From NCBI GenBank assembly GCA_035566015.1, contig DATMRS010000017.1, positions 46,259-110,258 on the forward strand: a stretch of 64,000 bases of DNA, written 5' to 3'. Position numbers and translations under genes: made by a program. This document shows positions 1-8,219 of this stretch, piece by piece; positions within the stretch are counted from its first letter, which is position 1; each line of letters opens with the position of its first letter. The DNA comes from DATMRS01 sp035566015. Its GTDB lineage: Bacteria; Pseudomonadota; Alphaproteobacteria; Sphingomonadales; Sphingomonadaceae. Below the pieces are notes generated by a model. That model was not told where the DNA came from, made no database searches, and was given only the letters and a program-made list of their open reading frames with translations.

Positions 1-46
1 ACGATCGGGCAGCACCTATCCGATCTGGGGGTGCTTACCCGATCGT
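1..46 (-). terminator. Stem-loop at the 3' end of accA
   Basis: Positions 1-9 pair exactly with 38-46 and 11-16 pair with 30-35, giving 15 base pairs with a small bulge and a 13-nt loop. The accA stop codon (35-37) lies inside the right arm, so the hairpin forms from the last codons of the gene plus what follows. This fits a transcription terminator or an mRNA 3'-end stabiliser. No T-run can be judged because the window ends here. Confidence 0.55.
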
Positions 47-976
47 CAGGAATTTCTCGCGCCGGGCTTCGCGCAGGGCACTGCGGCTTTGGCCGGCCAG
101 CGCGTCCAGTTCCTCGCCGATGGCGATGCCAAGCAGGGCGATCGCCTGTTCAGGATTGCGGTGCGCACCGCCAATCGGCTCGGGCACGATCCGGTCGGCG
201 ACGCCCAGGCGCTTGAGATCGGCGGCGGTGATGCTGAGCGCCTGCGCGGCGTCGGCGGCCTTGTCGGCGGTGCGCCACAGGATCGAGGCGCAGCCTTCGG
301 GTGAAATTACCGAATAAACGGCATGTTCGAACATCAGCACGCGGTTTGCCGCCGCCAGCGCCACCGCGCCGCCCGATCCGCCCTCGCCTACTACCACGGC
401 AACCAATGGCACGCCGCAATCCAGGCAGGCCTCCGTACAGCGTGCGATCGCTTCGGCCTGGCCGCGCTCCTCCGCCTGCACGCCCGGGAAAGCGCCCGAC
501 GTATCCACCAGCGTCACGATCGGCAGGCCGAACCGGTCGGCCAGCTTCATCAGGCGGATCGCCTTGCGATAGCCCTCCGGCTTCGCCATGCCGAAATTAT
601 GCTTGAGCCGCGTGGCGGTATCGTCGCCCTTCTCGTGGCCTATCACCATCACGCGCCGACCGCCGATCCGGCCGAGGCCACCGATGATCGCCGCATCGTC
701 GGCAAAGGCGCGGTCGCCCGCAAGCGGCACGAAATTGTCGACGAAGCCGGCGACATAATTCTTGAAATGCGGCCGCTCGGGATGGCGGGCGACCTGCGTC
801 TTCTGCCACGGCGTCAGCTTCGCATAGGTATCGCGCAGCAGCCGTTCGGACTTGGCCTCAAGCTTCGAAACCTCGCTTTCAATATCGAGCGAGCCCGCCT
901 CGGCCGTTTCGCGCAATTCCGCGATCCGCCCCTGAAGCTCCGCGATTGGCTTTTCAAATTCGAGGAAGGTCACCAT
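35..976 (-). CDS. accA: Acetyl-CoA carboxylase carboxyltransferase subunit alpha
   Basis: This is the alpha subunit of the carboxyltransferase that, with AccD, moves the carboxyl group from biotin on AccB to acetyl-CoA to give malonyl-CoA for fatty acid synthesis in the cytoplasm. The protein has 313 residues, a normal length. The N-terminal helical region (about residues 1-60) is typical of AccA, and the C-terminal half has the Gly-rich crotonase-fold segment GEGGSGGAVALA followed by SPEGCASILW, which is characteristic of the family. It is transcribed leftward, away from the catabolic block, and its promoter probably lies in the 82-nt gap before 1059. The gene is core metabolism and looks intact. 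Confidence 0.97.
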   Translation of the reverse strand: MVTFLEFEKPIAELQGRIAELRETAEAGSLDIESEVSKLEAKSERLLRDTYAKLTPWQKTQVARHPERPHFKNYVAGFVDNFVPLAGDRAFADDAAIIGGLGRIGGRRVMVIGHEKGDDTATRLKHNFGMAKPEGYRKAIRLMKLADRFGLPIVTLVDTSGAFPGVQAEERGQAEAIARCTEACLDCGVPLVAVVVGEGGSGGAVALAAANRVLMFEHAVYSVISPEGCASILWRTADKAADAAQALSITAADLKRLGVADRIVPEPIGGAHRNPEQAIALLGIAIGEELDALAGQSRSALREARREKFLTIG

Positions 977-1058
977 CCTTCCGGCGGTTAAGCCCGAGAT
1001 TCGGCCACGTCAACGCAGAGGAGAAGCCTGCCCACGCTTTTCTGCGGCCGCGGCAGCC

Positions 1059-2201
1059 TCAATATTCGGCCTCGATCAAGTCGCGGTCGAGCGTGACGCC
1101 GAGCCCCGGTTTCTCCGACAACAGGACGAAGCCGGCATCGGTGATGACCGGCGCGTCCAGATAGGGAAGGACATAATTCCGATAGGCCGATACCGGCGGG
1201 TTATGCAGCACCTCCACATAAGGCGAACACAGTGCGGCAGCGATGTGCATCTGACAGATGGTGCCGAGGCTCTGATAGCCCTCATGCGGGATGATCGTCA
1301 CACCGAAGGCCTCGGCCAAGGCCGCGATCTTGAAGAAGCGGCCGGGTCCGGTCAGCATCACCTCGGGCTGCCAGCAGCCGAAACAGTCACGAATCGCATA
1401 GTGGCGGAAATCGGCCAGATCGACATTATTCTCCCCACCGGCGAGGAGAATATCGAGCCGGCTGTTGAGCGCGGCAAGACCGTCGAGATCGGTACGGGCC
1501 AAGGGCTCCTCAAGCCAGCCGACGCCCAGTTCCTGATAGGCTTTTCCCGTCGCAAGCGCGCGATCCAGATCCCAGGAGATGCCGCTTAGATTTCGGCCGC
1601 GCGCCTGATTGGCGTCGCACAGGATCATGAAATCGTCCGATGTCGCCGTGCGCACGCTTTCGACCAGCCGGATATCCTCGCCAATCGTCTCCCAATGGGG
1701 GCGAAGCTTGATCGCCTTCCATCCTTCCGCATGGACGCGGACGGCAAGATCGGTCCTCTCCTCGATCGACGCGCCCCGCCCGATCGTGCTGCAATAAGCG
1801 AGCACTTCGCCGCTCTCGCCGCCCCAGAGGCGATAGAGCGGCTGGCCCAGCAACCGACCGGCGATATCCCAGAGCGCGATCTCGGCCGAAGCGACGTTCT
1901 TGCCGGAGAGCCCGCGATCGCCCCGTTCAAGTCGGGCGACATGGCCGGCAATGGGAAAGAGCGGCTGGCCGATCAGGCATTCGCGAATCCGGGCCAGCGC
2001 GTCGGGCTCGACTCCCGGCGCAAGCCCAAGGACGCCCTCATCCGTTTCCAGCTCAAGAATATGGTTGCCGCCGATCTGCCCCCGAAAGGAAGGCCCGGCG
2101 CCGGGCAGAGGGCCGAGGTCTTCGACGAGGCGCAGCGCATATTGGCGGACGGCGACAATATGTGTGTGGCCCGCCGATGCGATGCCCTCCGGTTCCTTCA
2201 T
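1059..2201 (-). CDS. Enolase-superfamily sugar-acid dehydratase-like protein (MR/MLE)
   Basis: This 380-residue protein belongs to the mandelate racemase/muconate lactonizing branch of the enolase superfamily, whose members abstract a proton alpha to a carboxylate and often dehydrate sugar acids. The barrel shows Lys162 and Lys165 on strand two, metal ligands Asp196 (CDAN), Glu231/232 (LEEPL) and Glu257 (GGEN), and His306 in IIPHEGY, consistent with an acid-sugar dehydratase arrangement. The open frame extends upstream to 2570, but the ATG at 2201 is preceded by a strong GGGGAGGGG ribosome site, and the extension only shadows the next gene. It lies 25 nt downstream of the TauD-type gene and is probably co-transcribed with it. 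The substrate cannot be named from sequence. Confidence 0.85.
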   Translation of the reverse strand: MKEPEGIASAGHTHIVAVRQYALRLVEDLGPLPGAGPSFRGQIGGNHILELETDEGVLGLAPGVEPDALARIRECLIGQPLFPIAGHVARLERGDRGLSGKNVASAEIALWDIAGRLLGQPLYRLWGGESGEVLAYCSTIGRGASIEERTDLAVRVHAEGWKAIKLRPHWETIGEDIRLVESVRTATSDDFMILCDANQARGRNLSGISWDLDRALATGKAYQELGVGWLEEPLARTDLDGLAALNSRLDILLAGGENNVDLADFRHYAIRDCFGCWQPEVMLTGPGRFFKIAALAEAFGVTIIPHEGYQSLGTICQMHIAAALCSPYVEVLHNPPVSAYRNYVLPYLDAPVITDAGFVLLSEKPGLGVTLDRDLIEAEY

Positions 2202-2226
2202 GGCCCCTCCCCCTTCTCTTGTGGAT

Positions 2227-3219
2227 TTAGGCCGAGGCCGCTGCCTTGAGCTTTTCCCGGCGCAGCCGCTTGCGCGTAACTTCGGGAAAATTGTCGGGCA
2301 CGGGCGGCGTGTCCTCGGGGGCCAGCCAGAGACGAAGGAGAAGCCGTTTCCGTGTTTCGGAATTCTGGAACTCGCGTCGGCCATGGAGGACCGTGCGGTT
2401 GTTCCAAAAAAGAATCTCGCCATCCTCCAGCAGGAACTCCGCCCGCGTATTCTCGGCGACATCGCGCAGGAAATGCAGCGCCTCATCGAGTTGCGGCGGA
2501 AATGTCTCGCCTCGTTTTTTGGCCGCATTGCGCATGCCGCCGTCCTGCAACTCGCAAGCGAGTTCGCCATTCACGTCGGCAAAGATCACCACCTTGCGGT
2601 CCGTCAACACCTCGTCCTGGCTGATCATCGCATAATAGCCTTCGAAAAGCGCGGGCAGCAGATCAGGCCGGCGGCGTAGAAACTCGTTATAGATGGTGGG
2701 CACGCTCGCGATCACGCTGGTGCCGCCATGCTCGGCGCGGCGGACGCAGGCGAGGCCCACCACCTCGTCGGTATCGGTGTGGAAACCGGCCTCATGCGAG
2801 CTGCGATAGCCGCGGCCCTTGGTGCGTTTGTCATAGGGGTTTTGCGGATCGGCCTCCTCCTCGACATAGCCCATGAGGTCGCCAAGATCGTTCTGCCATG
2901 ATGGCCGGCCCAGATGCGTGCCCAGCCCCCAATAAATCCGCTCGATCCCGTCGCGGCCATATCGGTCCGCGGGCAAGCCGGTGAGCACGGTGGCACCCGG
3001 TCCGGTGCGCAGATCGGCTATTATCTTTTCGGCCAGGCGGCGGATGACAGGATGATCGAAATCCTCGCGCGTTACCGACAGGCTGGGCTTGTCACGCGTC
3101 CTGGCAAGCATCTCGTCGAGCGCGGCAAGCTCCTCCGGTTCGAGATGGCGGAGGAATATATCCTTCGGCGGGTTGCGCCAGGCCGTTTGATTTTCGATCA
3201 AGTCACTGCCGATCTTCAT
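2227..3219 (-). CDS. TauD/TfdA-family 2-oxoglutarate-dependent dioxygenase
   Basis: The 330-residue protein has the non-haem iron facial triad of the TauD/TfdA family: His147-Thr-Asp149 and the distal His279 in TVLHGRR, with Arg residues near 292-295 suited to bind 2-oxoglutarate. Such enzymes hydroxylate substrates, often leading to cleavage of C-O, C-N or C-S bonds, while decarboxylating 2-oxoglutarate. The ATG at 3219 has GGAG about 10 nt upstream; the longer frame to 3264 lacks such a site. It precedes an enolase-superfamily gene in the same direction, and a second TauD plus enolase pair lies at 11616-13693. The N-terminal 60 residues are longer than in TfdA. The substrate is unknown. Confidence 0.87.
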   Translation of the reverse strand: MKIGSDLIENQTAWRNPPKDIFLRHLEPEELAALDEMLARTRDKPSLSVTREDFDHPVIRRLAEKIIADLRTGPGATVLTGLPADRYGRDGIERIYWGLGTHLGRPSWQNDLGDLMGYVEEEADPQNPYDKRTKGRGYRSSHEAGFHTDTDEVVGLACVRRAEHGGTSVIASVPTIYNEFLRRRPDLLPALFEGYYAMISQDEVLTDRKVVIFADVNGELACELQDGGMRNAAKKRGETFPPQLDEALHFLRDVAENTRAEFLLEDGEILFWNNRTVLHGRREFQNSETRKRLLLRLWLAPEDTPPVPDNFPEVTRKRLRREKLKAAASA

Positions 3220-3446
3220 CTCGTCGCTCCATCCTCGGGTGGCGATATCCGCTGCAAGGCCCATGCCGGCGGGAACTCGGGATCGTCGGCGCCCTTGCCG
3301 TTACCGGATCACTCGACAGTAAACCGTAAATCCAGTTTTTTCGGTTTTCAAGCGATAAAACCCATATAGGATCGCGTGCATTTTCGTGCTGTGCGGCCCT
3401 TGAAGTGGGCGCCTGGACGAGAGTGACGCCCATTCGATTGTCGTAC

Positions 3447-3476
3447 TTGACGCGGAAGTATCGCTTGCCGTAACTC
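3447..3476 (+). promoter_or_regulatory. Possible sigma70-type promoter for the hydro-lyase operon
   Basis: TTGACG (3447-3452) is followed after 18 nt by TAACTC (3471-3476), about 34 nt before the start codon at 3510. The -35 is close to consensus and the -10 is weak. It sits in a 290-nt intergenic region between divergent genes, which is where a promoter is expected. Nothing else was recognised in this gap. Confidence 0.3.
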
Positions 3477-3509
3477 TAAAACCTAGACGAATGGCATAAT
3501 AGGGCCTGC

Positions 3510-4376
3510 ATGATTGATGAAGCGCTTATCCAGGAAGTGTCGGAAGATTTATATTCGGCCGCACTCCGCCGCGTCCCTCCCGACACGGTCCGTGCGCTGG
3601 AACGCGCACGCGGACGGGAAGAACAGGAGAGCGCCCGCGCAACGCTCGACCTGATGCTGCGCAGCGCCGCCGCGGCCGAGGCGAACGACAAGTTCGTCTG
3701 CTCCGACAGCGGCGTGCCGACCTACCTGGTGGAAATCGGCGGCAGTGCCCAGTGGCAGGGCGATATCAAGGCGGCGATCACGCGCGGTTTCGCGCATCTG
3801 GTGGACACCATTTCGCCGCCCCTCCTCAAGCATGTGAACAACCCTCTCACCAATGAGCGCGGCTTTGCCGGCAAGGACATGCCTTCGATCAGCGTCGATC
3901 TGATCGGGAATGCCGATTATATCGATATCACCTGCATTCCCAAAGCGCTTGGATCGGGGCGTTGGGCGTCGATCAAAACGTTCATCTCTCCCTCGCTGGA
4001 AGAGATCGAGAGCTGCGTCATGGATGCAATCCTCGAAGCCGGATCACAGCATTGCCCTCCGGTCGTCGTCGGCGTGGGTATCGGCGGCAATTTCGACCTG
4101 ACGGCAAAACTGGCGAATCGCGCAACCTATCGCGAGATAGGATCGATCAATCCCGAGCCGATGCTGGCCGCTATGGAAGAGCGGCTGGCCGAGGCCGCGA
4201 ACGCAACCGGCTTTGGGCCGATGGGCGTCGGCGGTTCGACGACCGTGCTCGCGGTGCATATCGATTACGCCTTCGGGCATGGCTACACGCCCGTCGCGGT
4301 ATGCTTCAACTGCTGGATCAACCGGCGGGCGAAGGCACGGCTGCACAGCGACGGCCGCATCGAGCGGATCTTCTGA
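3510..4376 (+). CDS. Fumarase/tartrate dehydratase class I, alpha subunit
   Basis: This is the large subunit of a two-subunit [4Fe-4S] hydro-lyase of the class I fumarase/L-tartrate dehydratase family, which adds or removes water from dicarboxylic hydroxyacids. The 288-residue protein has three cysteines in family positions, Cys64 (FVCSDSG), Cys142 (DITCIPK) and Cys182 (HCPP), followed by the Gly-rich VVVGVGIGGNFD. The stop codon overlaps the ATG of the beta subunit (TGATG), so the two should be made in equal amounts. Co-location with enolase-type dehydratases points to catabolism rather than the TCA cycle. The exact substrate (fumarate, mesaconate, tartrate or another acid) is not decidable here. 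Confidence 0.87.
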   Translation: MIDEALIQEVSEDLYSAALRRVPPDTVRALERARGREEQESARATLDLMLRSAAAAEANDKFVCSDSGVPTYLVEIGGSAQWQGDIKAAITRGFAHLVDTISPPLLKHVNNPLTNERGFAGKDMPSISVDLIGNADYIDITCIPKALGSGRWASIKTFISPSLEEIESCVMDAILEAGSQHCPPVVVGVGIGGNFDLTAKLANRATYREIGSINPEPMLAAMEERLAEAANATGFGPMGVGGSTTVLAVHIDYAFGHGYTPVAVCFNCWINRRAKARLHSDGRIERIF

Positions 4377-5008
4377 TGGCGACCGTCCACCTCTCCTGCC
4401 CTCCGCCGCGCGCAGAGATAGAAAAGCTTGCCGTCGGGGATCTCGTCTATCTCACCGGCGAGGTGATCGTCACTGGCGGGCAACCGGCGCATAAGCGCCT
4501 GATCGCCCATATCGAAGGCGGCCTACCCGTCCCGATCGACATGTCGGGGGTGTTCATCCACCTGCCGCACATGATCGAGGAAAGGCCGGACGGCGACGGC
4601 TATGAGATTCATTATGTGAACCCCACGACGAGCCGTCGCTTCGACGAATATATGCCCGCGATCATCCGCGCCTTCGACCTGAAGATCGTTGGCGGGAAGG
4701 GCGGGCTGGGGCGCGATGTCGTCGCGGCGATGCGCGGGACGGGGTGCGCCTATCTGTCGCTGCTGGGCGGCGGAAGCGCGATCCTGTCGCAAGCTATCAA
4801 GAAGGTCCTCCAGGTCGAATGGCGCGACTTCCCGCCGCATTTCCGCCTGACCAAACTTTATGTGGAAGAGTTGGGGCCGCTGACCGTTGGCATCGATGCC
4901 CACGGCAATTCCATCTACGAACAGATCGAAACCACGGCGCGCGCGCGCTTGCCCGAGATCATGGCACGTCTCGCGAAGCGGCGCGAAGCGGCGGAGGGGA
5001 CGCGCTGA
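4376..5008 (+). CDS. Fumarase/tartrate dehydratase class I, beta subunit
   Basis: This 210-residue protein is the small subunit matching the gene just upstream. It has the family segments LVYLTGEVIVTGG, HLPHMIEE and KIVGGKGGLG, and the region around GTGCAYLSLLGGGSAIL, all typical of the C-terminal half of class I fumarases. The longer open frame reaching back to 3962 only shadows the alpha subunit; the ATG at 4376 overlaps the alpha stop codon by one base and is the natural start. It should assemble with the alpha subunit into a cytoplasmic Fe-S hydro-lyase. The C-terminus (res. 175-210) is charged and unremarkable. Confidence 0.87.
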   Translation: MATVHLSCPPPRAEIEKLAVGDLVYLTGEVIVTGGQPAHKRLIAHIEGGLPVPIDMSGVFIHLPHMIEERPDGDGYEIHYVNPTTSRRFDEYMPAIIRAFDLKIVGGKGGLGRDVVAAMRGTGCAYLSLLGGGSAILSQAIKKVLQVEWRDFPPHFRLTKLYVEELGPLTVGIDAHGNSIYEQIETTARARLPEIMARLAKRREAAEGTR

Positions 5009-5010
5009 CC

Positions 5011-5661
5011 ATGAGCAACATCGCCCCCCTCTTCATCGATCCCGCGCGCGACACGGCGTTCAAGCGCGGCATCTTCAACGCGATCATCGCGCCCCGTCCG
5101 ATCGGGTGGATCAGCACGGTAAACAGTGAAGGGCAGGCGAACCTCGCCCCCTTTTCCTATTTCAATATCGTGTCGAACCTGCCGCCCATCCTGATGTTCT
5201 CTTGCAATACGCCCGAGGACAGGGACGCCAAGGATACGCTTGCCAATGTTCGGGCAACGGGGGAGTTCGTCTTCAACCTCGTCAGCGCCGATTTGGCGGA
5301 GGCGATGAACGAGACGTCGACCCCGGTTCCGCACCATGTCGACGAGTTCGAACATGCCGGCATTGCGAAGGCCGCATCGATCAAGGTGCGCGCGCCACGC
5401 GTCGCGGCCTCTCCGTGCAGCCTCGAATGCAGGGTCGTCCACACCCTGTCCTTTGGCGGCGACGAGGGGCCGGAAACCAACATCACCTTCGGCCAGGTCG
5501 TCGGCATGCATATCGCGCCAGGCTTCCTCCACGAGGATGGCCATTTCGACACACTCGCGGCGCAACCCATATCCCGGCTCGGGGGAGCCGAATATGCAGT
5601 CACACAGCACAGCTTTGAACTTACCCGCCGCTTTACTCGCGCGAACGAAGCTACATACTGA
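5011..5661 (+). CDS. Flavin reductase-like (FMN-binding split barrel) protein
   Basis: The 216-residue protein begins two bases after the beta subunit stop and is clearly in the same operon. It matches the flavin reductase-like domain: the APRPIGWISTVNSEGQANLAP segment near residues 30-50 is the classic FMN-binding motif, followed by FSYFNIVSNLPPILMFS. Such proteins either reduce free flavin for a monooxygenase or act as FMN-dependent reductases themselves. No flavin monooxygenase partner was seen in the window, so a direct redox role is possible. The ATG at 5011 was chosen because the upstream open frame shadows the previous gene. The C-terminus, RFTRANEATY, ends 16 nt before the next start. 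Confidence 0.82.
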   Translation: MSNIAPLFIDPARDTAFKRGIFNAIIAPRPIGWISTVNSEGQANLAPFSYFNIVSNLPPILMFSCNTPEDRDAKDTLANVRATGEFVFNLVSADLAEAMNETSTPVPHHVDEFEHAGIAKAASIKVRAPRVAASPCSLECRVVHTLSFGGDEGPETNITFGQVVGMHIAPGFLHEDGHFDTLAAQPISRLGGAEYAVTQHSFELTRRFTRANEATY

Positions 5662-5677
5662 GAGAGCCAGCATAAAG

Positions 5678-6508
5678 ATGACCAGCATAGAAAGAAGGCC
5701 GGCCCTCCTCCAGTTGGGAGAAACGCCGGGAAAGGCGCAGCGGATTCTGGCCCGCGGCCAGAATTTCGTCGTCGAGCATATGATTGATGATGGCACCGGC
5801 CATTTCGGCTTTGCCTCAGCGACCGAAAGCATCCTGTTGCTCCCGACAGCGGCGGTAAGACTTTCCGGCGATCTGACCGCCGATCTTCCACGCCGGTCGA
5901 TCGTCATCGTGCCGGCGGGCGCCTATGAGATGCGACTGGTGGAGGCAGGGGACCTATATCTCCTGTCGACCGACCGGCTGGATATCGACGATCGCCAGGA
6001 ACTGAACGCCGATATGTACGCCGATCCGGATCCACGCGTCCGGCCGGTGGGACCACCCTTCAAGCGGGCCGGTACGTCCGAGGATATCCGGATATATCCG
6101 GTCGAGCAGATTCCCATCCCGCCGGACAATGGGCGGCTGCGCTTTCTTCAAAGCGAGACGATGAGCCTCAACTGGGTGGAATATAGCGGCACGCGCGGCC
6201 GCGACGCGCTGAGCCCTCACGCGCACGACGATTTCGAGCAGGCGTCGCTGGCGATCGAGGGTGATTTCGTTCACCATCTGCGAACGCCCTGGGGCCGCAA
6301 CGCAGACTTATGGAGGGAGGATGAGCATGTCCCCGCCGGCGCGGGCAGCATCACGATCATCCCGCCGCACATAATCCATACGACCGAGGGCGTCGGCGAT
6401 GGTCTGCATATTCTCGTCGATATCTTCGCGCCTCCTCGCCGTGATTTCATCGCGAAGAATTGGATATTCAATGCCCGGGATTATGCCGATCCAATGGAGG
6501 CCGCCTGA
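5678..6508 (+). CDS. Two-cupin-domain protein of unknown activity
   Basis: The 276-residue protein appears to have two beta-barrel halves: the first (about res. 20-110) is degenerate, and the second carries the cupin-like SPHAHDDFEQASLAIEGD and later IIPPHIIHTTEGVGDGLH with several His residues that could bind metal. It could be an isomerase, a dioxygenase-like enzyme, or a ligand-binding protein linked to the neighbouring catabolic enzymes. The ATG at 5678 was chosen because it follows the previous stop by 16 nt; the longer frame back to 5336 only shadows the flavin-reductase-like gene. It is the last gene of the rightward operon that starts at 3510. No function should be assigned beyond cupin family. 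Confidence 0.75.
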   Translation: MTSIERRPALLQLGETPGKAQRILARGQNFVVEHMIDDGTGHFGFASATESILLLPTAAVRLSGDLTADLPRRSIVIVPAGAYEMRLVEAGDLYLLSTDRLDIDDRQELNADMYADPDPRVRPVGPPFKRAGTSEDIRIYPVEQIPIPPDNGRLRFLQSETMSLNWVEYSGTRGRDALSPHAHDDFEQASLAIEGDFVHHLRTPWGRNADLWREDEHVPAGAGSITIIPPHIIHTTEGVGDGLHILVDIFAPPRRDFIAKNWIFNARDYADPMEAA

Positions 6509-6630
6509 TGTTTTCACGGAAACATGCGGGCTTTGTGCCCTGTCCGTACATATTTGCAATGCTGGTAAAGCTAATCCTCGATTATAGTACGCCCCCCCAG
6601 CAGCACGGCTGTTGATCGGGCAGAAGATCG

Positions 6631-6646
6631 AGGAGGTACTTTCTTG
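6631..6646 (+). promoter_or_regulatory. AGGAGGT ribosome-binding site fixing a TTG start
   Basis: A perfect AGGAGGT at 6631-6637 stands 6 nt before a TTG at 6644. It favours the TTG over the in-frame ATG at 6668, which has no comparable site. Confidence 0.7.
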
Positions 6647-7435
6647 TCATCCGAGGAACCGACACCGATGCCTTCGAGCATAGCGGACAAATCCGGCGAC
6701 TGGGGCAGCAGGCAGGCTGCGGAATTACGTAATCGTGGCGTGTCTCGCTACGTCCAGCTCGCCACGCTGTTCCGTCGTCGAATAGAGACGGGCGTCTGGG
6801 ATGTGGGCGCGCGCATTCCCACGGTGAGCGAACTGGCGGTTTCCTGCGACGTAGCGCGCGAAACGGTTCGTCAGGCGCTCGACATTCTGGAGACAGAGGG
6901 TCTGATCCGGCGCTATCGCGCCAAAGGGACCTTCGTGACCGCCGCGCCGCGCGAACAGCTCTGGTGCCAGCTCGAAACCAACTTCCTGGGTCTGTTGCAG
7001 GCACGCGAAGGCGCCCAGATCGAACTGCTGGGCGAGGAGCGGAAGACGCAGATCAGCGGCAATATCGAATTCGGTGCGCTTGAACCCGCCTATCGCCGTC
7101 TGCAACGCCGCCACTGGCGCGATGAGCAGCCCTATATGATCGCGGACGTGTTCATTTCCGAAAAATGGGTCAATAAAATTCCCAGGGCCGCGTTCAGTAG
7201 CAAGACCGCGCTCAAGCTTGTCGCTGATATCAACGAATTGAAGATCAGCGATGTCGAGCAGATCATGACGATCAATGTCGCGGATCTGGAAGCATCGGAG
7301 GCGCTGCGAATCCCGCTCAATGCGCCGGTTGCCCAGATCGAACGTTACGCGATCGATTCGAACGGCATGCTCGTCCTCTTCGCCCGTAATATCTATCGCG
7401 GCGACGTGGTTCGACTGAACATAAAATCCAAATAG
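6644..7435 (+). CDS. GntR-family transcriptional regulator with UTRA domain
   Basis: This 263-residue protein has an N-terminal winged helix-turn-helix of the GntR type (about res. 33-105, with RIPTVSELAVSCDVARETVRQALDILE and the wing RYRAKGTFV) and a C-terminal UTRA ligand-binding domain of the HutC subfamily. Such proteins usually repress catabolic operons until a small effector binds. It lies between the hydro-lyase operon and the CoA-transferase/thiolase genes, so it probably controls one or both. The TTG start is chosen from the AGGAGGT placed 6 nt upstream. A 135-nt gap precedes it and may hold operators; no clear palindrome was recognised there. Confidence 0.88.
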   Translation: MSSEEPTPMPSSIADKSGDWGSRQAAELRNRGVSRYVQLATLFRRRIETGVWDVGARIPTVSELAVSCDVARETVRQALDILETEGLIRRYRAKGTFVTAAPREQLWCQLETNFLGLLQAREGAQIELLGEERKTQISGNIEFGALEPAYRRLQRRHWRDEQPYMIADVFISEKWVNKIPRAAFSSKTALKLVADINELKISDVEQIMTINVADLEASEALRIPLNAPVAQIERYAIDSNGMLVLFARNIYRGDVVRLNIKSK

Positions 7436-7462
7436 GATAAGAAAGCCGAGACACGCGACGTC

Positions 7463-8179
7463 ATGAACAAAATCTATCCCTCGGCGCAAGCCGCCCTCGA
7501 AGGCGTGGCTTTCGACGGCATGACGCTGATGTCGGGCGGTTTCGGCCTGACGGGCAATCCGGAAAATCTAATCACGGGCCTGCTGGAAACCGGCGTGCGC
7601 GGCCTCACCGTCATTTCGAACAATTGTGGCGCCGAAGGCTTCGGTCTGTGGGCGCTGCTCAACAACGGACAGATCGCCAAGATGGTGTCGTCCTATATCG
7701 GCAACAACCAGCTCTTCGCCGACCTTTATTTGCGGGGAGAACTGGAGCTGGAGCTTAATCCTCAGGGCACGTTGGCCGAGCGGATAAGGGCGGGGGGCGC
7801 CGGAATCGCGGCTTTCTATACGCGAACGGGGGTCGGCACAATCGTCGCGGCCGGAAAGCCGACCGAGGACTTCAACGGGGAAACCTATGTCCGCGAAACC
7901 TGCCTCACCGCCGATCTCGCCATTGTGAAGGCCTGGAAGGGCGATCCCGCCGGGAACCTCGTCTATCGAAAGACCGCGCGCAACTTCAATCCCGACATGG
8001 CCACCGCCGCCAAGGTGACGATCGCCGAAGTCGAGGAGCTCGTGCCCGCCGGCGCGCTCGATCCCGATCAGGTCCATACGCCCGGCATCTATGTCGACCG
8101 CCTGATCCAGGGCGAGCATTACGAGAAACGGATCGAGTTCCGGACAATCCGGGCGCGGCCCGACGCCATGCAATCTTGA
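7463..8179 (+). CDS. 3-oxoacid CoA-transferase subunit A (no B subunit adjacent)
   Basis: The 238-residue protein is the alpha subunit of a succinyl-CoA:3-oxoacid CoA-transferase (ScoA/PcaI type). It has GMTLMSGGFGLTGNPENLI near the N-terminus, the ISNNCGAEGFGLW segment, and FYTRTGVGTIVAAGK in the middle, all family hallmarks. These enzymes move CoA from succinyl-CoA to a 3-oxoacid such as 3-oxoadipate. The catalytic Glu sits on the B subunit, which normally follows directly; here a thiolase follows after only 40 nt and no B subunit is seen anywhere in the window. Either B is encoded elsewhere or the pair has been broken. It starts 27 nt after the regulator and is probably co-transcribed with the thiolase. 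Confidence 0.88.
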   Translation: MNKIYPSAQAALEGVAFDGMTLMSGGFGLTGNPENLITGLLETGVRGLTVISNNCGAEGFGLWALLNNGQIAKMVSSYIGNNQLFADLYLRGELELELNPQGTLAERIRAGGAGIAAFYTRTGVGTIVAAGKPTEDFNGETYVRETCLTADLAIVKAWKGDPAGNLVYRKTARNFNPDMATAAKVTIAEVEELVPAGALDPDQVHTPGIYVDRLIQGEHYEKRIEFRTIRARPDAMQS

Positions 8180-8219
8180 AAGAGGACGACGCATAGCGCC
8201 GTCTAAACAGGGCACCGAC

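Noticed and set aside
6583..6588. TATAGT as the -10 of the GntR regulator promoter.
   Set aside because: The only good -35 (TTGCAA) is too far away, so I could not support a promoter.
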